This document shows, piece after piece, positions 35,558-47,864 of a DNA stretch of 64,000 bases. The translations under genes were made by a program, and so were the position numbers. The DNA comes from Cadophora sp. MPI-SDFR-AT-0126 (lineage: Eukaryota; Ascomycota; Leotiomycetes; Helotiales; Ploettnerulaceae): assembly GCA_020747065.1 (NCBI GenBank), contig JAGMVK010000003.1:682001-746000 (forward strand). The letters are read 5' to 3'. Each line of letters begins with the position of its first letter. Within the stretch, counting starts at the first letter, position 1. The notes beneath the pieces are model-generated. The model was not told the DNA's origin, did no database searches, and was given only the letters and a program-made list of their open reading frames with translations.

Positions 35558-37481
35558 ATGAAACGAAAATTAGATGCCAATGATGTTCCGACTCCGGCCA
35601 GAGAGGTCGAAGGCTCGAAAATGGATAGTTCCTTTGCAGGATTAGGACTCGACTCTCGATTACTTCAAGGTATCGCCAAGCAGAACTTTCGAACCCCCAC
35701 ATTGGTTCAGAGCAAAGCAATCCCTCTGGCATTGGAAGGACGCGATATTTTGGCAAGAGCGAAAACTGGATCAGGGAAGACGGCGGCATATCTGCTGCCA
35801 ATTCTGCATTTGATACTGAAAAGAAAATTGGTGGGTTCAGGCTATTGAGTTGGGGAAAGCAAAGCTAATATCTGCAGACCTCTTCTACCCAATGCACATC
35901 CGCCTTGATCCTCGTACCAACTCGCGAACTCGCCGACCAAGTCCTGAAAGTCGTCGAATCATTCTCGGCATTCTGCACAAAAGATATCCGAGCAGTGAAC
36001 CTCACGCAAAAAGTTTCCGATGCCGTGCAACGGTCCCTCCTCGCAGATTCTCCAGACCTTGTTATTGCAACGCCTGCACGAGCATCGGTGAACCTGAACA
36101 CTGCAGCTTTTTCGTTCGACAATCTCGCACATCTGGTTATCGACGAGGCGGATCTGGTTTTGTCATATGGTTATGATGAGGATCTTCAGAATGTAGCCAA
36201 GGTTGTGCCGAAGGGAGTGCAGACAATTCTGATGAGCGCGACTTTGACAAGCGAGGTCGAGACGTTAAAGGGTCTTTTCTGCAGAGATCCAGTGGTACTT
36301 AAATTGGAAGAAGCCGAGTCGGAGGGGGAAGGCGTCAGCCAGTTCGTCGTGAAGTATGTTCCTCTTTACCTTACAAAGCGTGTCCACTGACAAGAAGCAG
36401 GTGCGCAGAGGATGAGAAGTTCTTACTGACCTACGTGATCTTCAAGCTGAAGCTGATCAAAGGCAAATGCATAATATTCGTGGGAGATATTGATCGTTGC
36501 TACAGATTGAAGCTGTTCTTGGAGCAGTTTGGCACGAGAAGTTGTATTTTGAACTCCGAGCTCCCAGTCAACTCAAGAATACATGTGGTGGAAGAATTCA
36601 ATAAGAACGTCTACGACATCATAATTGCTTCTGATGAGCACGAAGTCTTGGGCGATGAGGACGAACCGAAAGAGGAGAACGGAGAGGAAGAACCTGCAGC
36701 TACGACCGGCACGGAAGTTGAGAGTAAGGACAAAAAAGCGGAGGCAGAACCACAGCCCTCGAAAAAGAAGCGCAAGACGGCGAAGAGGGATAGGGAGTAC
36801 GGCATTTCGAGAGGTATCGACTTCAAGAACGTCGCATGTGTCCTCAATTTTGACCTTCCCACATCTTCGAAATCATACACACACCGCATCGGGCGAACAG
36901 CGCGTGCTGGTCAGACAGGAATGGCTCTGTCATTTGTTGTGCCAGCAGAACTCTACCGTAAACATAAACCTACGAGTATTGAATCTGCGAAGGATGATGA
37001 GAAGGTCATGGCCAAAATTGTAAAGCACCAGATGAAGAAGGGCAAGGAAGTGAAGCCTTACAATTTTGACATGAAGCAAGTGGAGGCATTCAGATACAGA
37101 ATGGGTGATGCGCTACGAGCTGTCACTGGTATTGCAATTCGAGAAGCTCGGACGCGCGAGCTGAGACAAGAATTGATTAAGAGCGAGAAGTTGAAGCGTC
37201 ATTTCGAGGAGAACCCAGAAGATCTCCATCATTTACGGCATGACGGAGACTTGCGACCTGCGAGAGTACAATCACATATGAAGCATGTTCCGGAGTATTT
37301 GTTGCCGAAGGAAGGACGGAAAGCTCTTACATCGGAAATTGGATTTGTGGGTATTCGGAAGACGACAGAGAATCGAATCAGAAAGGCCCGGGCAGTAAAC
37401 AGAGCGAAGGGAAAAGGCAAGAAGGCTGGTACGCGGAAGGTGGATCCTCTCAAGACCTTCAAAGGCAAGGCACGGAAATAG
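35558..37481 (+). CDS. DBP9: ATP-dependent DEAD-box RNA helicase Dbp9
   Basis: Exons are 35558-35830, 35878-36353 and 36401-37481; 1830 nt, giving 609 residues, the usual Dbp9 size. Visible motifs in order are the Q-motif region ([17 protein letters not shown]), motif I AKTGSGKT, motif Ia VPTRELADQ, motif II IDEAD (followed by LVLSYGY as in Dbp9), motif III SAT, and motif [16 protein letters not shown] lysine/glutamate-rich insertion lies between motifs IV and V, and a basic C-terminal tail ([10 protein letters not shown]) follows. Dbp9 is a nucleolar helicase needed for 60S ribosomal subunit assembly and pre-rRNA processing. I chose the ATG at 35558 because it gives the MKRKLD-type start directly before the helicase core. 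Nothing looks degraded. Confidence 0.93.
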
Positions 37482-39078
37482 ATTGGTGCATAAGAATGGA
37501 GACAATTATGTATTGCCGGATGTTAGATTTGTCTGTGATATATGGGTGGTACCGTTCAGTGCTTCATACTCACAGTATCTGTTTCCGGCGAGACTCCATC
37601 AGGGCGACTCGATGCTGCTTCTTCTTTCGACTCAGACCGATCTTAAAATGCCATAACCACAATGTTCCACGCTACGGAGAATCTATCTGGATTGGCCGCA
37701 TACCTTTGCAGACTGAGCCATTTCTCACTGGCGAGTTTCTTGCCTTTTCCCTTAATTATGCAGGTTTCTTACAAAACCATCATTTCGCAGATTACGAAAA
37801 GATTTTCTGCGGCTCTGGGAAATGCGCAGTTTTGAACATCTATGCTTCACCAGTGAAACATGCCCCTTCCAGATCCATTCTGCTTGTTGACATTCGCTTA
37901 GGTCAACGCCCATGGGCTTGACAGAGGACACTATGACCCGCGCCGCAGCATTTGTGCTACACTTGACAATTTCATGGACAAAGAGTACATATGAATCCAG
38001 GGATTTATTTTTCACTGCGTCTCAAGCTCCTTGCCACCGCTCGGGCAATCAAATCGCGCTCTTAAGATCTAACTTACATTGCAAGTGCCGAGGTCATTTT
38101 CTGAGCAGCATGGAGATCTCAGCTTTCAGGTTCAATTTAAATGAAGGCAATTATCATAGCTCGAAGTCTTCACGCCCACAACCGCAACCGCCAAGATGAT
38201 CTTGCATCCCATCTCGTCACATCATGTTGCAAAGATATGATTCGCAATCTCTCCATGTCCAGGTGTATATTGGTCACTTTCCAAATGCTGTCTTCAAGCA
38301 TGAACAGTACTTTATTGCTGAAGTAGTATTCACTTCGTCGTTGTCTAGAATAAGCTCTGGCCGTCTTCGCGAACTTCATCCCACAATCACATATCAAGGA
38401 ATCTCTCTCCGACTATTTTTGATATTTCCAATGCATCTAACTTATCAAAAAACTGCTTGCGGACGTCAATTCTCTGCAAGAATATCGGCCATTCGTCGGA
38501 GATTGATCTCCAGGATGGTGAACATCACCATCAGCACCATCCTCACCTTCGACCAACCTCCTTACATGGCCAGATCTGTGCTTTCCTGTGGTTCAATTGA
38601 TGAGTGCTCGTAAGTTTCGAGTATCGTGTAGCGTCCAGTCCTTCGATTTGGCCCTGGGCAGATAATCTGCGCTGGGAAGCTCAAGAGTCTACCGACTTTG
38701 CCTCTATCTCAACTCTTTCCAACGCAACAATACCAATGACACTGGTTCAATACTCGAACGCCTTCACTCGATCTCAGTACAACTCCATCAGCTCACTAAT
38801 TCTCATTCCTTTCTACATGATTACTAATCGAACACCTCTTATTCATAGTTGAAACCGTTTTCTCAGTACGCCTTCAACTCACTGCTAGCAAAGACCTCGA
38901 TTATCATCAACTCTGCCGCAGGTCATTCTACTCAGCAACAAGATCTCCACCACATAATAATACCACGAATCTCCTTGGCCCGGTCCATGGGCAATCATAG
39001 CCAGCACGCCTTCACACAATTCACGGCAAAGTTCACTTGTTCTTTCTCCTTTCGATAGCCGTCCCCTATTTACCTATT
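37482..39078. other. 1.6-kb intergenic region and probable 5' untranslated leader
   Basis: Several overlapping frames of 60-140 codons occur on both strands, none with a motif. The last ~400 bp before the next ATG are pyrimidine-rich, as is common in fungal promoters and leaders. No gene is supported. Confidence 0.5.
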
Positions 39079-42000
39079 ATGGAACTCGATACTCCTGACC
39101 GAGGCGGCCATCGCCTTGGTGACTTTGAAGCTACACCTAAGGCACCCGATATGGATTACTACAAGAATATCAACCAATTACTCTATTCTTCTCGGCGCAC
39201 GCCAGCAAACGTCAGTCAGTCCACAACACCAACCGGTAAGGCGGTAGAAGTAGAGATGGCTACAAAGAATCGTGAGCAAGCTCAGGTTTTGCCTGAGGGT
39301 AATAAAGCCTCGAATCAAGCAGCTACAGAGCCAAGAACATCCCAGGAGGACATCGCAGATAATTCGCCTCTTGTTGCCAATAATCCAAACCCCTCAACAC
39401 CTCAGACCCAGCCGCGGGTAGCCAAGAGACCAGCAAGCCCCTCCATGGCACAGAATGGGTCCAGCAAAAGACAACAAATCCGCCCCAATGTACCGTTTGT
39501 GATATCACCTTCCCGGCCTCTGAGCAATGGTCCGATTGATACTCTTTTCGGTACTTATGTTGACACAGAGCGAAGACAAATGAGGATTCAACACCAGGGG
39601 ACACCAGAAGAAGCCCTCCATGAATCAGGTGAGAGATTGGTAAGTGCAGATAGTGATTATCGCAAATTGAACGGCTCTCGGCCTGCTACAAATCAACAAA
39701 GACTAGCGCACGAACTTCCTTCTTCATCTCCACAACCTCCTTCCAGAGAATACGCCACTTCATCTACACCAACCCTGTCCCAAGGACGCCATTCTTTGCA
39801 ACAGCGCCACGTACAGTCTCCTCGGCACTACCGTACACCGCAACAGCACTTACCCCAAACAAGTCACACTGCTCCTCAAGCCACCATGCGAATGACAGAA
39901 GACCTATATCGGCAATCTAGAGCCATGAGCGTCTCGAGCAGACGTGCAGTACGATACTCTCGCCCAGGTATTGAGCTAGAGGACCACAATATGGAACATG
40001 AAGATGAGCTCGTGAGCGTTACAATGGCTAGAGCAGCAAGCATGATGAGAGAATCGACTCGCGCTCAATCTCGGCCCCCACACCGAGGCTCAACAGTCCC
40101 TCCCAAATCTTTCCAGTACAGAACCTCCTATGAGCAAAGGAACACTAGGAATGGCGATCGCACAATAAGAACTACAACTCCAGGACAACCCCGATCGGTT
40201 CGAGAAGTTGGTTCACATAACTCCAATCCCGACCATATCAGCCAAAATCAGTTCACTCCCCGACTACCTTCGCGACATCACCTTCCGAAAACACCTAGTG
40301 CCACAGCGATGTTCGAACTTGACATGCTGGAGGATAGCGAAACCAGTGAAGACGAGCTTGAAGGAAAGGACATGAGATCGTTCTTTCGTCGTCCAAAGCA
40401 ACAGCGGCAGCAACCACAGGAACAACCATCATATCAACGTGCTCAAACAGCTGTACCTGAGATTCCTCCAGCAAACAATTTCTCGGCTAGAACTAAAACT
40501 CCGAAATCATTGCAGCGCCAATCACAAGCCGAACCCTACGCTGTCAAACAGTTACCACAACTTCAAAGTCCTATCTGGGCCTCTAGGGCTGATTGTCGGG
40601 AAAGAGGCTCGGTTTCGAGATCCCGTGCTCCATTCAAGCCAACTGATGTTTATGCTTTTCAAGAAGGACCCCGGGGCAGAAGTAGGAGTGTTGCGCCACG
40701 CGATGTTCAAGATCAGCAGCGGGGAAGAAGCAGAAGCGCAGTTTCTCGTGGAGTTCAGAACGAACAGCGAGGTAGAAGCCGAAGCATGGCTCCACGTACC
40801 CCAGCCATCGAACCACTTCGTGGGCAGAGCCAGTATGGAAGTCTTAGCAATGTCCGCGTCAAATCTCAAGTTCGCGAGTCTGAACAAGCAGTAATCACTC
40901 CATCTCGACCACAAACTCCTAGCCACCAGAACGCCACCGCATTGAAAGGAAGCGAGAGCATTAATGCCATCACTTCGATCAAATCAGTACGGACTCCTCA
41001 AAGAGCACCAAAGACACCCAGTCGGGTACCTGAGCCCAAGACACCTTTGCAAACTCCTCTCTATGTCGATTTGCTCGATGACGATTCTCCAGCCATTTTT
41101 CATACTCCTTTGGACGTATTGATTCGGAAGAATCAACAACAGCTTCAACATGCACCAGCTGTGTCAAATGGTGATAATCAGCAAAAGGTCTCCAGTGTCC
41201 TACCTTCAAGTAGTGCATTCGCAAAGAAAGCCGAACCTGTCGAACCAAAGATAGAGTCCAGTCCTGTGACTCCCAAGAATCGACTTGGTTCAGGGAGAGG
41301 CCTTGCCGCTCCAGAAGTCATTGATCTCATCACTCCCGAAGCACCTATTCGCTCAATGCCTATGAATGAACGTCTTACACCGGCAGCCAAGAAGCTAGCT
41401 CCCAAGAAGACTGTCAACTCCTCCACCAACCGCGCAAAGAATGCCCCGGCACCTGCACAACCGCCAAAACGAGCTGCGAAGGAGGTTTCTGTACCAGTTG
41501 ATCCAGAAGAACTCCGTCAAAAGAGGATCGCAGAGGTGATCGTCGATCGAAAGAGTAAGAGTGACGAAGTATCATATGACATTGCATTATTCGGCGAAGT
41601 CGTCCTCGATCAAATAGCTGAAGACAAGAAGGCTGAAGAGGCTCGCGCCAAAGGCCAGCGCGATCGTGAGGCCAAGATGGCGGCTATGCTTGCAAAGGAA
41701 GAAGCTGCAAAGAAAGCTGCACTTGAAAAGCAGGCAAAGAAGAAAGAAGAAGCTGAGCGGCGCAAGCGAGAGAAGGGGCTTGAAGAGGAGCAGAAGAAAG
41801 CGAAGCGGGAGGCCGATCGCCAGAGACAACTCGCTCATGAAAATCGTGAGAAGGAAATTTTGAGAAAGGCTGCTGAGGATAAAATCAAGGCCGATCGGGA
41901 GAAGAAAGCTAAGGAAGAGAAGCGAAGGGAGCTGGAGAAACAGAAGGCGAAGGAGAAAGCCGAAAGCGTACAGGCTGAGGCTGAGGAGCTCGCTAAGTTG

Positions 42001-44335
42001 AAAGCTAAACAAGAGCAAGCGAGGCTGCAAGCTGCATCTTTGAGTGCTGCGAAGCTAACTCCAGTCGTTGATCCTAAGCCTGTCGAGGAACCTGATGTAC
42101 AGATGGAAGATGAGGACTCTTTATTTATGCCAGAAGCTCCGCCTGTTGTGCCAGAGTAAGTGACGACTTTTCCCGCCTACTTGATATTTACTTACAGCCA
42201 CCTAGCAAAGCCAAACAAGATGATCGTCCAGGAATTAAAGCAAGCAATTCAAAAGATGCAACCCATGGTTCCTCTATCGGTGCCTACCGGCCTAAGAAGG
42301 AAGCTGAGGAAATTCGCAAGAAGTTGGAACAATCTCAGCGAATTAAGGAGAAGCTGGATTCGCGATACAACAGAGGTCCGTCTGCTGTGGCTCAGAATAC
42401 AATGCCTGCTCCACGAACCAATTCATCTACACCGGCACCTCAAGCCAAAGCATCGAAACGACCAGAACCCGCCATGGAGAAGTCTAAGTCAGCATCCCCA
42501 CCAGCGCCAGAGCCAGACCCCATTCTGGAGAAGCCAAAGCCCACGGAAGCTCCCAAAGCTAAAAAAGACCGACCGGCACCCATGCCAATAGCCAAACCCG
42601 GCCCTCAACCCAAAACCACTCAAGGCCGGATCCATGGGAGATTACAGTCTCGCAGCTCCTCCTCCTCCGCCGAAGTCACACCAGCACCCAACTACTTGGA
42701 CAGCCTCGTCGCCACAAATCTTTTCAAAGGCACGCCGAAGGACTTCTCCTCATTTGGTCGCACGCAATCCAAGCCTGCAGGACCAAAATGCCGTGAGTAT
42801 AAACATCAGCCCCGGCTCATTTCTGATCTTGAGCGAGAGGAACTCGAGAGAAGCCAAAAGAGAAAAAGAGTGCGTCTCCGTGATCGGCGCCTAACTGAGG
42901 AACAGAAGCAAAAAGAGGCTGCAAAGAGAACTGAGAAGGCCAGAGAGAGAAAGGTGCTGGCGATTCGTGAAGAGGCTGAGAAGAATGGTACGCAGATCAC
43001 AGAAGAGGGGCTCAATGCTCAAGTTGAGGCTTTCATGGAGAAGCGAGCAGTAGGTCACCCGTCGACCTCCTGGAGCACAATAGTACAGATTATGGCTAAC
43101 AGTCATAATAGCAAGAACTTCAAAAGCGCGCCGAAAATAAAGCACGCAAAGAGCAAGATCCAGGTCATGGCTTCGGGCGCGACCCACTCAACGCCGAGAC
43201 TCTCACACCGACCCAGCAACTCTTCTCTGATATCGAAGCCAACGATGGTCTATCTCCCGAAGAACTCCAAGTCAGACAAAAGCAACTTGATGCGCAAGCA
43301 GCTAGAGCTGCATACGGCAAGGTTCGCAATAATGCTTTCGATCGAGCTTCTGCTAAAACAACCGTCTCTCCTGTCACCGACTCCGAGGAGTCAGAGGAAG
43401 ATCCTGATCCGGAGCCTGAGGTTGAGTCCGAGAGCGTATCTGAGGTCAATACACAGCCGCAATCTACAGAGGACGGTGAGGAAGAGGAGTCTTTGGAGGA
43501 TGAGAGTAGCTCTGAGAGCGAGTCCGAGGAAGAGGTCAGAGGCATGTCCCCTATACCTGAGGTGAGGGCTTCATTCAAGGCTCATGCTTCTGAGGCTGAG
43601 CTTGAAGCTCGTGTGAAGCGCCTTAAAGCTCTCGAAAAACGACTTGGCCATCCAGAGCGCATGATTATGCTGTACCAAGTATGGAAGCTAGAGATCACCA
43701 GAGAAGGCCTGCCAGATGGAGACGATAAAGCCGACCAGAAGATGGTAGAGCAATTTGGCTCTCTCGCAGAGGCTAATACCTTCGCTTCCAACCTCGTGAA
43801 CAAATTCCGCACCTTCCATTATATCGCTGTGAAAGAATCAAACAATGACGGCAGATACAAAGCCTCAGTCGCACACGACGCAACGCACGAGAGCCAAGTC
43901 TTCATCGTCGAGACGCCCGTTGGTCCTAGCGAGCTGTCTCCCGAGTTCATCGCTGAACTCCCCAAGCGCTTCCCGGAGAAGTTCTGGGATGTCATGCAAT
44001 TTACCAGCAAGCGGACTGTCGATGAGGAGACGGGCGAGGTGATGGTTCAACATGATATGCCTGAGCGTCATGGGCAATTCACGGTGCTGCAGATGGCGAA
44101 TCACGAGGCATGCGAGAAGCTTATTGCCATGTTCAAACCCGCTGGAGCGAATATTGACCATATCAGAGCTTACCAAGCCTGTGCACAGGTTGTGAGAGAG
44201 CATAGGGATCAGTCTAATGCTGCTGGAGAGTGCTTCAAGGTTGAGATTGAGAAGGATGACATTCCGGCTTGGATGGGCTATCACAAGATTTCAATGGTGG
44301 TAGATCAAGTCAAGCTGCAAGGGCCTTTGAATTGA
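39079..44335 (+). CDS. large coiled-coil/disordered protein of unknown function (1714 residues)
   Basis: Exons are 39079-42155, 42206-43049 and 43112-44335; 5145 nt in one frame. The start is MELDTPDRGG; a longer frame from 39037 uses an out-of-context ATG. Residues 1-800 are disordered, rich in S/P/Q/R, with many TPxx and SRS motifs and a 16-residue repeat starting RGRSRS. Residues ~810-1010 form a highly charged K/E/A helix (a probable long single helix or coiled coil). Disordered and charged segments follow, then an acidic S/E run, and a more ordered ~250-residue C-terminal domain (PERMIMLYQVWKLEITREG, VAHDATHESQVFIVETPVG, AWMGYHKISMVVDQVKL). I do not recognise a named family. Basic and SR-like content suggests a nuclear protein, but that is inference. 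Confidence 0.8.
40672..40815 (+). repeat. three 48-nt in-frame repeats (16 residues, RGRSRS...)
   Basis: Three consecutive 16-residue units begin RGRSRSVAPR, RGRSRSAVSR and RGRSRSMAPR, spaced exactly 48 nt apart (40672, 40720, 40768). The last unit is diverged after ten residues. They lie in the disordered half of the large coiled-coil protein. Confidence 0.85.
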
Positions 44336-46239
44336 GAACTCTCGGGGATTGAAGTTATGAGATATATCTTATCAGGGAGGGAAAATCTACGGAATTATAC
44401 AGTAGATTCTCGACTGCTCTAAGAGTGCAGAATAATAGCAGACACTTCAATAGGTCCCACGTTGAATTAGATAGTCATACAGAATAGTACTTAGCCGTCA
44501 AAAGTAGTTCTCAACATACGTGATTACATTTGTTCTTGAAATATGGTAAATTGTGAAGTGAAGAGACGATTGTCACTGATGTTGTTACGGTCAATTGTCA
44601 ATTGCCAATGAGGAATTGGGAATGTGGCGTGTTAAGAACGCAAGCTCTTCATTGTCAGTTCTCAGCTTCAAGATCTTTTGCGATAATTCACATTCAAGCA
44701 CCCAGCAAGTCAGAGAGCTGAGCTATGAGTGACAATGTTAGTTTTGGATGAATTAGACAGTGCTTCTGGACTGGCTAGAACGATAATCGATGTAAAAGAG
44801 GCAGTCACGAAGCCCTCGCTAAAGGAGAAATGACAACAACAATAGTCAAGGTGGCGAAAATGAGTACACATCGAGATCAGTACGATCCCCTCGACACTTC
44901 ACTGTGTAAATACTTATGCTGGCTGGGCAGGTGAGCCTTCTTGCCGCGAAGCTGGAGGTAATGTACTGGGGTGAGGTAACCCCATTGTGGGTCAGAGATG
45001 CAGCTTTTGATGCAGAATGTGATGTTGCTTCCAGCCATTGAGATGGTCGTATTCAGGTGGGCGGACGCTACCACGGCCGTTGCCAGTGGAAACCAACGCC
45101 AAGGGAATAAAAGAGGGCTCTGGCCAGGTATAAGAAGAAAGAGAGAAGAAATATAGAAAGGTGACTTCGTGAGCGAAATTGAGACTCTGAATTCCGTCCG
45201 TGCTGCCGTCCAACGAGACTCTGCCCTCCTCCCTCATGAGTTGACAGATCTGGAGGTCGCTTGGTGCACCAGAAGTAAATAATGCTTACCTCTTGGGTTA
45301 TGAACGAATGAAGCCAACACAACTGGAAGAGCTTTCAAAGGAATTCATTATTTAATAAATATATCGAAGGATGAGGCTGTGTATCAGACATCGATTCTGC
45401 TGGGAAGATAATCGTTCAGCTAAATTCCAAATGCATGTCGTACATTTTCCATGCAACAGAACCAACATGCAGTCCGCATGCATTATCACTTAGCGCATCA
45501 CCAACACCGAATTGCGAAGCAACAGAGACGCATATCTTCTTCGTCTCCAGCATGGGTTTGTATCCGTATCCAATCGGAGACTAGATCGACGCAGAGTAGA
45601 CTGATCAGGAACTGTGAGCCTCTAGGATGGGCATCGCAAATGCGCTGCAGAAGCGAGCGCGGGGGTCTGGACAATGCATTTGGCCAACCAACGCACCTCT
45701 TCATCAAGCGAGGTCTCACTTGTGCTGGCGTGAGGTTATGATTCGAGGTGGGAGCGAAGTCATGGCAGGATAGCCGATAGCACGCTGCTGTGGGCAATTA
45801 TGGAGGAGGTTATCGATCTTCAATTGAGATTCACGGCTCACAGTAGGTTGCGGAGTTTCCGCCCTCAAGAGCCGCATCTTTGAGTCAAGATGCTCGACCA
45901 GGCTGAGGGCGATCTGCAAAAACAGTGGCTCCATTCGCGGCAAATGGAGTCGCTTATCCATGCAGGCTGCTTCAAGGACCGCTCTCTGGGGTCTATATGT
46001 TCTTCCAGGCTCAAGAGACCTGCAAGACCTGCCGCCTGATGGAAGTGTTCCACGCAGACGAGTCCTTGTCCATGAGACAGGACACCAAGCACATGCTTGA
46101 GTCCCAGGTCTAGAATTTCGGTTATCCTTGAGTCCGCAGCCCTATGTCTGTGCGATAAGTCACGGAGAGTCTATTGCAGTCTGAGGATGAATATTCAATC
46201 CAGTGGCGAGGAATGGTGGTATCTATTCAACAGTCAACT
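44336..46239. other. 1.9-kb region without a supported gene; possible remnant on the minus strand
   Basis: No complete gene could be built. On the minus strand at ~45500-46110, three frames follow one another (45865-46092, 45716-45961, 45498-45797) and read in places like the C-terminal helices of a fungal transcription factor (for example LFLQIALSLVEHLDSKMRLL). No DNA-binding domain or consistent splice chain is present. This could be a decayed gene or coincidence. Confidence 0.35.
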
Positions 46240-47864
46240 TCAACATCCCTCTTCCAAAGGCACACCTCGTCCAGTAACGTACCTCTCCACCAACTCATCA
46301 TGACTATCCACCCTTGTCACATCATCCCTACCATCTGACCACAAACTCTTCGCACTCTTCGGCGTTTGCGGTCTCCCCGCAACAGACGGACTCAAATTGA
46401 TCGCATGCGAATATCTTGGTGGATCTTGAAATTCCTCAAATGCCACACCATCCTTGTGATCAGAGAACATGTGTCCGGAAGATGCACCAAGTTCGACATC
46501 GTGAGGTCCGACATAGCTGTTGCCGGCTGATGGACGAGTAGCACGAGTATAAGATTGTTCGTGTGAGAGCGTGGAGGTGCCAAATAGGCGGGGGCTGAAT
46601 CGACCGAAGAATTTCTTTGTGGCAGGGAGAGATGCACACATCTAAGCATGCATCAGCTAGAAATTCCAATGATAAATGGTATAACAGGGTAAGTAGGTGG
46701 ACTTACGATCCCAACATACAACTCCACCGAACTTGATATCCACGCAGGACTCGCATGCCACGTTTTATCCCACCCACTGGAGACTTGATATAGGTAATAT
46801 GTCCTCAAGACACTGGCAATCGTGACCAGTATTCCAGCTCCGAATAACAGGATGATGATAATTTGCTGTTGGATTGGAAGTTGTAGGCGCCAGATGATGG
46901 GGATGGGGAGGATGACTACGACGAGGTCGCCAATGGTGTTCAATATGCCGGCGGCGAGGAGATTCTTAGTTTCGGAGATGCATTCGGGTTGGTGTGCGAA
47001 GGAAAGGGTCCAGTATGTTGAGGGTTTGCTGGTAGTAGCTAGTCAACATCTTGTTACATGCGTAGAGCCGAATGAGGAGAACAAAATCAGGCATAAAAAT
47101 AGCACGGCACAACATACCCACACTGAAACATAACCGCGAAGATAAAGGCCACACTTTCAAGGGAGATCAAGACCATGACGCCAATGATGATCTTGGGGAG
47201 TTTCTTTGAGGACTCTCTGACGATGCGGTAGATGAGAATAAGCATGGATAGTTTCGTGAAGGTTGTTGCAGCGGAGAAGAGGACCTGGGTCGTGAGGACT
47301 ATTTTGAGACCAGGGATTAGGGTCTCGGGTCTGACGTCCCAGACTGGAGGGATGTAAGCTTTGTTCTTTAAGAGTTTTTAGGGCTGGGTAATCGCTTTGT
47401 AGACGTATGTAAAAGACGTCCCGGATGTTGGGAAATACAATTCGGTGCCAAGATATGGAGTGTGTGCATTACTGTATCCAGGAAAGTAGAAATTACTTAC
47501 TATGTCTATTCCAGTCATAACACCACTCAGCAACCAAAAACACGATCATAAATGCTGTAGTAGGAATCTAGTCATCCCAGGCCAGTCCGTCAGTATGTTA
47601 CCTTCTATCACATCGTATTACAGACCCATATCTTTCCTTCTCATCTCAGCTCAGAGCACTTACCATAGCAGCCAAGATCATCCAATCATCCCACCCAAAA
47701 CTCCTCGAGATCCTTAGACGCGTATAACATCTGATTACAATGATGATGCATACGAGCGGGTAGAAGATACAGGTGATAATAACGTTTGCTGGGCCTGTCG
47801 TGACTGGATCCTTGTAGTTTGGTCGGGGCCAGGATATAATTACAGAGGCGGGAGGTAGCTGCAT
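46240..47864 (-). CDS. SAT4/PTH11-type rhodopsin-domain integral membrane protein
   Basis: The five exons, in coding order, are 47864-47664, 47567-47501, 47358-47118, 47028-46707 and 46641-46240; 1233 nt, giving 410 residues, the normal size for this fungal family. Several membrane spans are obvious: VIITCIFYPLVCIIIVIRC, AFMIVFLVAEWC, a span around FSAATTFTKLSMLILIYRIV, VLISLESVAFIFAVMFQCG, and NTIGDLVVVILPIPIIWRL. Family hallmarks are the FGWDDWMI motif after the first loop, the NTIGDLVVVILPIP helix, and the W-x6-AWISSSVELYVGI segment. The C-terminal ~130 residues are cytoplasmic and disordered. Members are seven-helix membrane proteins of mostly unknown ligand; some related PTH11-like proteins act in surface sensing. 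Which ligand this one has cannot be told. Confidence 0.88.

Noticed and set aside
41587..42030. 147-codon minus-strand frame rich in Leu/Phe/Ser, looking like a membrane protein
   Set aside because: It is the antisense of a K/E/A-rich coiled-coil segment; reverse complements of Lys and Glu codons give Leu and Phe. No start context or splice support.
44877..45322. Minus-strand frames resembling the start of a small membrane protein (MAGSNITFC...)
   Set aside because: No continuation into membrane spans and no splice chain; similarity impression only.
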